Shown: positions 56,770 through 64,000 of the stretch, piece after piece | Numbering within the stretch: position 1 is the stretch's first letter | Layout of the letters: the number at the start of each line of letters is the position of its first letter | Assembly: GCA_019055375.1 (NCBI GenBank) | Contig: JAHQIW010001271.1 | Location: 62,001 to 126,000, forward strand | Reading direction: 5' to 3' | Source: Parelaphostrongylus tenuis | Taxonomy: Eukaryota; Nematoda; Chromadorea; Rhabditida; Metastrongylidae | Length of the DNA: 64,000 nt | Notes under the pieces: generated by a model | What the model was told of the DNA's origin: nothing | Databases searched by the model: none | The model's input: the letters and a program-made list of their open reading frames with translations, nothing else | Translations under genes and position numbers: made by a program

Positions 56770-57048
56770 CTTGAGGTAAGCCTAGCTTGCACTTCCGTAG
56801 GTCGTCACCATAACAAGAGCCACCGGCGTTTGTGGATCAAAGGGAGATTATCACCTTGCCATTAGCAGCTATTAAGCCAACGGTCATTCTAGGTATGATT
56901 TATTCTTAGCTGGGCTTTCCGAGCACAAACGCCGGACTCATTTTTAGCTTGGGTGACCCTGCTGAAGGTAGAACTCTCTGTTGTACTCCATAGTCCAAGC
57001 ACACCACCCAGCTGCGATGAGGCAGTGAACCATTTAACAGAAGAACAG
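56770..57048. repeat. DR-X dispersed repeat copy
   Basis: Second copy of the 15023-15320 repeat, same orientation, lower GC, so probably older. It starts GGTAAGCCTAGCTTGC and ends GCGATGAGGCAGTGAACCAT. Confidence 0.65.
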
Positions 57049-57699
57049 AGGAATTTGTTGGATTTATAATATTGATGAGTTAGCAAGACGCTCTCATCCT
57101 TACAACATGGTCCCTTTTCGGATAGCAAACTATGTACTAGATTCCTCATTCATGAAACTATAAAATGAGTTTTTAAAAATTATTGAAGAAGTAGAAATAA
57201 CTAGCCGTTGACCATAGGGAAGTATAAGTTCTACGCAGCAAAGTTAAATTGTTGGCAGTTGCTAATGTTTGATGAAAGATAACTTTTTTTTTGAACCAGT
57301 GGTTATAGTATATGTTGCTGATTGCTGATCATATTTTGAACAGAAAAACTACAAGTTCAGTGAAATATTTGAGGCCTGAGAAATTGCTGTCTTCCAAAGA
57401 AGTATTCCACTAGTTGACGACCGACTGTGAGCTGTTAACTAACTCCAACTGCCACAATTCAGTAGACCACCGACCCTTCCCAGCACTCTCTATAAATTCC
57501 TCTCAAAAATAGTGCATTAAAAAAATTGTGGCACTGAGATAACCTTCATGGCATCTGTGAAAGAAATGGTAAAAAAAAAACAACTGAAAACGCTTCGATA
57601 CCCATTACTCCGCTTTTCATAAAAAATGAAGAAAGTCTCAGGACATGTAGAAGATCGTTCTTACTAAAAATTCGTTTGTGAAAGTATTTTTATTACAAT

Positions 57700-57870
57700 A
57701 AGATCTCTTTCTTTTTTAATTTCACTATCCAAATACCAGTAAATCGCTGTGAAGTTGAAAAGACGGGTTCTTCAACTCCAAAAGCAAAACTTATCTTCCT
57801 TTTAATAGTAGAACATCTTATAGAGGTCTTTTCAAAAGCCAAGCTTAGTTTCAATACTAACTTTTCTGAG
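57700..57870. repeat. DR-Y dispersed repeat copy
   Basis: ATAGAGGTCTTTTCAAAAGCC and the neighbouring words match 61260-61420 and 14380-14480. Confidence 0.35.
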
Positions 57871-57884
57871 TAACGATGAGAGAT

Positions 57885-57990
57885 GTTCAAAATTTCGACG
57901 TTCAAACGGGAATCGAACCCGCATTTTACCCTCTCCGGTGAGCGTGCTAATCAATTACAGTAACGACGTCTATTTTGTCACCACTCTTTT
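57885..57990 (-). repeat. SINE-B copy
   Basis: The minus strand reads GTCGTTACTGTAATTGATTAGC (degraded A box) and GCGGGTTCGATTCCCG (B box). Confidence 0.7.
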
Positions 57991-58204
57991 TGCCCCACAA
58001 TGCATCAATTTGTCAGCAAGCAAGCAGTAACAGCTTGGCTTTACAAGCCATATCGACATTATCTCAACACGCTGACAAATATTGGATATATGTTATCAAC
58101 GAGATTTCTTTTTTATTTAATTGTAATTAATTCTGACAATGTGTTTTAAGTCCCTTCAATTCTTTCTTGTTTGATCGCTTACAGCTGCTGTATAATTCTA
58201 CAGA

Positions 58205-58345
58205 CACACCCAATTATGTTGAGTGATGTGCAAAACGTCGTCAGACGAGAATCGAACCCGCATTCCACTTTCCGCGGGAACGTGCTATCTGACTGCACTA
58301 AAGACACTTGTTTTGCCACCACTCTTGCTATGCTACATTTTATCG
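58205..58345 (-). repeat. SINE-B copy
   Basis: The minus strand has TTTAGTGCAGTCAGATAGCACG as A-box region, GCGGGTTCGATTCTCG as B box, and the tail TTTTGCACATCACTCAACA. It lies 220 bases from another copy in the same orientation. Confidence 0.78.
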
Positions 58346-58619
58346 TTTAATTACGACAATGTCTTTTGAGACCCAAATTTTAGTATACAAAAGCTAGATA
58401 TCCATTGCGGTGTGCGTCAATACAAATTATCCGTCACGTGGCGCGACAATCACTGCACCATTTATTGCATATACCACTTCATACTGGAGAAGTCACTAGT
58501 GGAGGCCACAATGTACAGGTACTCCTCGTCGGCTATATAACATCGTACCTTTAGAAAAGAAAGAATCCTTGATCAATGACGGACGTCACACACAGCCATC
58601 TTATCCAAGAAGGTTGTTA

Positions 58620-59170
58620 GAAGGAATCTTCGTAACCACTCTCCAGTATGCCTATTGAGTGTGCTTCACAAGCTATTCATAAAGATTATCTTTCTCCACA
58701 TAACGACGTTCTTGGGTGAGACGCAATGTTTTGAGCAAGCTGAACTTCAACAAAGATTTTGTTGCATGAACTACAGCCAAACTGTGTCCAGAGTCATAGG
58801 AGCTTTTCAGAGATATTATCTGACCTTAGTCCTAGATTATGTCTGCATGAAGATCGTTTGAGAATGTCTGAAAGCAATCCTATCAGCACCCGTCGATCAA
58901 GAGTGAGCCTGTTCTACATAAAAACTCTAATAAGCCGATTTCGCAACTGCCACGAAAGGGCACTTTCTTCGTCGATCCCTCATCATAACCATAGAAAAAG
59001 GAGTTATCCAAGGCAACATCATGGATAATTGAGTCACCTGATTAGGAAGTAAAGGGCACATGCGTTGATGGAAAATGCTGCCAAATTCTCGTTTTCCCGA
59101 AGATACTGCCATCTTATCAGGAGATTACAGTGCTGCAAAGACGATTCAATGAACTCAACAAAATGAGAAA
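58620..59170 (+). mobile_element. RTE-type reverse transcriptase remnant, second lineage
   Basis: Codes ETQCFEQAELQQRFCCMNYS, then QTVSRVIGAFQRYYLTLVL, an endonuclease-RT linker and the start of the RT palm. Beyond stops come LSAPVDQE, LIITIEKGVIQGN (normally PIGKGVRQGD) and FNELNKMRK in the order expected. The FVDYEKAFDSV box and FADD box are lost. It is more eroded than the element at 1-1095 and differs in wording. Confidence 0.75.
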
Positions 59171-59220
59171 ATAATCTGACTGCGCTCAAATATGATGAAG
59201 TTCCAGTTAAGATCTAGTCC

Positions 59221-59544
59221 GTGACGCGAAACAAGGAAATTGTAAAAGATGGTTTTTCTGATTATAGAGGCAACCTCTTTCGTATACCTTGCACATTCAT
59301 TGATGAAGATCACTTGGAAAAAATCAGACAGAAAGAGATTAAAGCATCGGCCACATCCAGATCTTTTAAAGAAGTCATTGATCAAGCGAGGTACCCAAAA
59401 ATGCGTGATGACAATTTGAGTTCAGCAGATTCGCAACAATCTGTTATGCAGCAGAAGGTGGTAGTTCAACCACGACGACAATACTACGTGTTAGACTTAG
59501 AGCACATGAAAGTTCTGACCTCTGCACACATCCCAATGTCCTGA
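59221..59544 (+). CDS. Open frame of 107 codons, unknown
   Basis: Protein-like composition (GFSDYRGNLFRIPCTFIDED, KEVIDQARYPKMRDD, VVVQPRRQYYVLD), directly after the RTE relic. It could be an eroded part of that or another element. No acceptor was found at the start, and no family is recognised. Confidence 0.22.
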   Translation: MTRNKEIVKDGFSDYRGNLFRIPCTFIDEDHLEKIRQKEIKASATSRSFKEVIDQARYPKMRDDNLSSADSQQSVMQQKVVVQPRRQYYVLDLEHMKVLTSAHIPMS

Positions 59545-59751
59545 TTTTCTAAATCTGTCACTCTTGGCGGCTCAGTGGATTGCACATCGATAGCGATGCC
59601 CCAAGTAGAAAATCCGTGTGAAAAGGAGTGACAACACACGGGCAAAAACGACTATCTAGAGAATTCTAAGAGATTCAAACGTCTCCACTGCGATCACGTT
59701 AGATGAGGGTGTTTGTGACTAAAAAGAAAAGCCAGGTGCGTATGCACTTAC

Positions 59752-59920
59752 CGATGTTCCAACGACCACGGTATGAGACACTCGGCACGGTAATCTAATC
59801 GTACCACGAACAGAAAGGAGATTATGAGGCAAGGAAATGGATGAAAGATTTGCTGGGTTTCGCAGTGGGTAAATAAACTTAGCCCATAACCGGCACTGAT
59901 ATTGTCGAAGCTCGTCGGCT
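59752..59920 (-). CDS. Candidate exon, unknown protein
   Basis: Acceptor TTCACCATCAG| and canonical donor TCG|GTAAGTG. One frame gives 56 residues, including ADELRQYQCRLWAKFIYPLR and TIRLPCRVSHTVVVGTS; a second frame is also open. It could belong with the candidate terminal exon at 52404-52504 on the same strand, but nothing links them. Confidence 0.35.
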
Positions 59921-60194
59921 CTGATGGTGAATACGCAGCATAAATCATGATAAATCAAGTTTGATAACCACCTTCACACAGTTTCGTAATTCATTAAGTG
60001 TATCGTGTTATACTTTAAAATTTGCTCTAACCAATATCATCCTATCATCAAAGGATTGATTACGGTGCCTAAGAGACGATACAAAGCTGAACACAATGTT
60101 TTTGGCGCTTTTTAGCTCAGTGATAAAATCGACTCATGCAAACTATGCAAGTATGCGTTTCATTTGATCTCTTGAGGAGATTTATATTAACCCA

Positions 60195-60400
60195 AAAACT
60201 TGGCAAGGATATTACATGTTTTAAACTGTTAGGTCTAGTGGTACACAAGCGCCTGTTTCGTCCTATCGGGACTCGTCAGTACCATCCTCACTCGGTTCAG
60301 CCAATCCCCTGAGGATAAATAATCCTCTATAAAAGAATCGAAGCCAAGTAATAGAAAAAAAACACCCCAAGTCAGATGATGTAGTTACGTGACATTGTAG
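60195..60400. repeat. Hammerhead-bearing repeat copy
   Basis: GTACCATCCTCACTCGGTTC and CAGCCAATCCCCTGAGGATA follow the core in the same order as GTACCACGGTGCC...CAGCCAATTCCTTGCAGGAG at 12.9 kb. Confidence 0.65.
60240..60283 (-). ncRNA. Hammerhead ribozyme-like motif, best conserved core
   Basis: On the minus strand: helix I GGTA (60283-60280) with TACC (60243-60240), CTGACGA at 60279-60273, stem II GTCC/GGAC around CGATA, GAAA at 60259-60256, stem III ACA/TGT around GGCGCT. The core strands are perfect and the stem II region resembles that of the Schistosoma satellite hammerhead. The cleavage position reads G rather than A, C or T, which should block cleavage at that site. Confidence 0.65.
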
Positions 60401-60404
60401 TACC

Positions 60405-63110
60405 GGCAATCGAGCACGTAGCTGTTATAATGAAATCCTATCATAAACTTGGGCTTTTTCGAGTAAAAGGATGTTCCTCTGATAGATTACAAAATAAATA
60501 GGTTCGTTTAAAGCAATTGACACTCCAAAATACTTAATCGAGGACTCCTTTACACCCGCAAAAAATTCAGAGCCTGTCAAAATTTCAATCAAAACAGCAT
60601 TAAAATCTTTGAAATAAGATTATCATTATCCACGATCTCTCACCAACAATCTTCAAACTCCAAAACAAACAACGACCTGAGAGGGTGCCTGTGCGATTAT
60701 CTTGAGATTTTTAAGAAAATGTCATTCGAAGTGCATTTATCATTTGCGAGGCGGGATGGAAAAGTCGGCTGATATCCAGTTAGTAATCGAATCAGCAAGT
60801 AACCTCAACCCTCTTATTGATGATGGCTGAGTGACAATAATACACATGAAGCAGTTACTAAGACCCAAGCGTCATATTGAGCCAAAATTCTAAGTATGCA
60901 ACTAGTTAAGTGTTGAGAGCTAATCCGACTGGGTATGATACTTGCGGAAATACTTTACTTTGACTAGGTTTCACATGACCCGACATATACTGCGTGGATC
61001 CCAGCACTTCCTAAACTCGAATATCTTCCTCGGATTGATCCTCCACAACATTCTTTGAAATTTACACGTGTTGCTCCAGTTACTGCTTTATGACTTAGTT
61101 CTTTTTTTAAAGACGATTCTGTGTACGATCTTGAGGAGAGTTTTGCTAAGGAGACATAACGTTAACCTTGCGGACGAGCGTTGGGAGGAGGCCGAACTTT
61201 GATTCCTTGTAGCACGAATCACAAATCCACTCCAATTTACTTTTACACCAGCCTAATACTACGGGTGTTAATCGTAATCTTCCTTTCACTCTTACAGCGC
61301 TCTATGGAGATCTTTTTAAAAGCCAATCTGGGCTTTACAGCTATCGCATAACTACCCAAAGTCTAGTGAAAAGCCCTTAACAAATCTCATTCGAGCAATG
61401 AAAGCAAGCCGATAATGACACATTCAATAAAAGAGCCACGAAAACACGTGAGTTTAGCTTAGAACACACGCCTTCTCCAACAGGTTAATGGTAACCAACT
61501 CCTGTGTAATCGGAAGGTGAGATACTGACCGGTTGCAGCTCATCATCCTATCTACTCGTACCTCCGTGAATATGTGTATAGTTATACCTTTTCGCGTTCC
61601 TGGCAAACATTGTTCTACTTGGGCCTATTTACGTCTCCAACGATGTTGAGCATAGATAGACGCCTGCGTTGTTCTGGGTAGGAGGAAAATTTGCTTGCCT
61701 GTGACTACAACAATTTAGTAATTCCTCTACTACCACTAAAACTCCCGATTAAGCAACCGGCAGAAAACGTGATACTGATATATTTGCTTGTAAGACAAAT
61801 GCAATACAATAGATTTTGGAACGATGAAATAAGACGATTTCAAACGCCTCACCAATTTAGCGTTGTGTCAAGGACGCCTTTTGAGATACTATTTAAGTAC
61901 ATCATGAAATGAAAAAGCCATACTCAGAGTGAACCTATTCGTCCAAGGCTTCAAAGATCGCTATAAAACGTTTTTGCATCAGTTACCATTTTTGTATTCG
62001 TAAGAGTATTTATTGCAAGCCATAATCATCTTGACATAAATATTCAGCGTTTAAGTGCCCGTCCCAAGTTGTGTTATGAGGTGCAATTACTACCCTGATG
62101 TCACCAGTGAGATTTCCTTTAGAGGGTTGCCGAATAGAAAGTTTGGGAAACATTACAACGGATCTTATGATTGGATAATTGACAAGAGAGTTTTATTCAA
62201 ATTTTGTCTTTTGCTCGAGAAGACACTAAGGAAGGGATTTGCTGCATATTATATTTATTCGAATAGAGAATACTGATTAAAAATTTCATGCAACAGTAAC
62301 TAATGCAATAGTCAAATTAGTACTAATCTATGCTTGAAAGTGACTGAAATGATAGAAAAGGTAAATGTTTTTTTTTGTGCTTTTACATATTGTGCCAATT
62401 CCAAAATCCATATCAGATAACTGCTCATTCATCATACACAAAGAGCTTCGGCCTTGCTTGTTGCCTCGGGAACTGCTTGAGGATTTCTGGCCTTGTTATG
62501 AATCTTGAATAATTCAACTGAATCTAGAATTATCTTTGGAATTACGGGCAGCCGTACAAGGTCATTCCTAAGGTCAATTTAATAGCCTATGCACTAATTT
62601 CCTCTCCAAAAATTTTAGCAAAAAAGGCAAAATTCTCACTGCTTGATATGTTGTATGTTTGGTTAGAAATTCTTCTTGAATCACAAGAAACTATGATAAA
62701 AGCTCAGGATGTGTGATGGAATAGTCATGGATTTTGTAAGCTAAAAGAAAAGTCGCTATTCTGTGACTATGCTTCTTCTAAGTGGCAGCGATCTTTAATG
62801 TTATGATCTGAGTGGACGGTTTTCAGATGGAAATTTCATAAAGGCAATCGGCTTCAATGGCTGTGAGTGCTTTATGTCGTGTTCGATAGCGACTCATGTC
62901 CACTTTGTGAAATGAAGAACAAGTGACAATATGAATCCAAATAAGATTTATGAAAGTCGTTAGAGAAGAATCAAATTTTCTTCCACTAATTTAGTCCGAG
63001 TTCTCAATGAAGACTTTGAAGAAAGTCGAATCTATTGTGCTCGCGATGATTGCGTCTCACCGTAATTCGCCCTCAATCTGATTTGAGTGTCTTCAACTCC
63101 GTGTTTATGG
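60405..63110. other. No gene seen; one DR-Y copy
   Basis: AT-rich. 61260-61420 is a DR-Y copy (CTCTTACAGCGCTCTATGGA, GATCTTTTTAAAAGCC). Open frames at 61691-61912 and 62055-62276 have no supporting splice sites. Confidence 0.35.
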
Positions 63111-63112
63111 AA

Positions 63113-63388
63113 GGATAAAGGATAAAGCTCTTGGCGATGATCCACCATCCATTCCTATAATCCCTCTAATTTCTAACTTTGTTTGATGTGAACGAATGCA
63201 TTTCTGGCCTCTACAATGACTCACAGTGGCCTACCACCATACCAAGTCAGTGTTGCTTGTCCTCTCAGACAGGTTTGTTTTACCGAGCCCGGAGGGATGA
63301 ATAGCTAGTGAAGCAATGTGCGTAAAATGGAATCATCAACCTTGACTGCCACTCAGAGCACCTGTAATCACTGCATTACATACGTGTT
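63113..63388 (-). repeat. SINE-A copy
   Basis: The tail is doubled (AGGATAAAGGATAAAGCTCT), then comes the body with TGAACGAATGCATTTCTGGC and GGAGGGATGAATAGC, and a degraded head (ATGTAATGCAGTGATTACAGG on the minus strand). Confidence 0.82.
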
Positions 63389-63394
63389 TATATG

Positions 63395-64000
63395 GCCATA
63401 AAAAAAGCGAAATTCGAGACATATATCCAGATAGCAGAAGTACTAACCTAGGGATGATGACTGCCATTCTTTGTCTTGGTTGACATCCAATGTCTTCGAA
63501 GGTCAGAATTATGTCGAGTGGTATTTAACTTGCTTACTGGTACAAATGCGAATTCCTAATGGGTGACCTACTATAATGCTCAACGTCTTCCTTTGATTCC
63601 TTTTTCGTCACATCCTCATTCTCCACATCTTGTTCTTGGGACACTTCATTGGAATATCACACTGCGGAGTTCTGAGAATCCTTCACCGCTACCATCATTT
63701 CAAATCCTTTTTCATTGCCAAGCCTTTTGAAATGGCTTTTTACCTCATATAGCGTTTCAGAGCATTTCTTCGTATATTAATCTAGATAAGTGCTATATGT
63801 ATTTACACAGATAAGTGTTATCGCCGTGCCACTTAAGCCTTATGAAAGCTGCGCTGCAAATTCGAAGTGTTTCGTTATAAGTTATTGCTAGCAAAAGTCT
63901 GGAATATTTGAAGCTTGATCTAATTTTTGTATCACTACATTGCTGTTCACGGAACGAAATGATTGCAAATATCGTTACATTCTAAGGAATCCTTGTCGTC
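63395..64000. other. No gene seen
   Basis: AT-rich right end of the window with no supported exon or element. Confidence 0.35.

Overview
The window reads as nuclear DNA of a nematode, most likely a strongylid of the hookworm type. It is AT-rich, gene-poor and packed with decayed mobile elements. Exons are short, introns end in TTTCAG or similar, and two start codons lie 0-1 bases after an acceptor-like TTTCAG/TTACAG, as expected for spliced-leader trans-splicing. RTE-type retrotransposon and mariner remnants of the sort common in hookworms support this. The species call is inference.

Genes. All well supported host exons lie on the minus strand. (1) 1527-2734, perhaps to 3287: three phase-consistent exons of a coiled-coil protein that I cannot name; its 3' end is not found before the left edge. 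(2) 10146-14943: a complete five-exon clathrin light chain gene of 219 codons, the best call in the window. (3) 28301-33670: exons of an F-box protein with LRR-like segments, a clear F-box first exon and a clear last exon, but with splice phases that do not all fit. Probable relatives or relics of that family lie near 34.5, 35.3 and 47.3 kb. Two isolated candidate exons of unknown genes lie at 52404-52504 and 59752-59920.

Repeats carry most of the information. There are at least three tRNA-derived SINE families, recognised by A-box and B-box heads: SINE-A, about 300 bp and about 13 copies; SINE-B, about 120 bp, often as inverted pairs; and SINE-C, about 180 bp, two copies with a tRNA-Ser/Leu-like head. 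RTE reverse transcriptase remnants lie at 1, 11.1, 27.4 and 58.6 kb, and mariner transposase remnants at 4.3, 25.8 and 56.1 kb. There are several foldback elements, a 150-170 bp satellite-like array at 16.3-17.2 kb, and two unnamed dispersed repeats (DR-X, DR-Y).

The most interesting signal is a dispersed, usually inverted repeat (12.8-13.6, 17.3, 18.3, 31.4, 55.1 and 60.3 kb) whose core is a type I hammerhead ribozyme-like motif: CTGANGA, a GC-rich stem II, GAAA, a self-complementary stem III, then a GTC or GTA cleavage triplet inside a paired helix I. A second hammerhead-like variant (CTGAAGA ... GAAACGTC) lies at 4.0, 31.2 and 44.8 kb. Such motifs with minimal stem III are known from Penelope-like retroelements and animal satellites. 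I infer that these repeats are terminal repeats of a Penelope-like or related non-autonomous element. No encoding reverse transcriptase of that type is visible here.

The remaining long stretches (18.7-21.2, 23.2-25.0, 40.3-44.8, 47.4-52.4 and 60.4-63.1 kb) show no gene that I can support.
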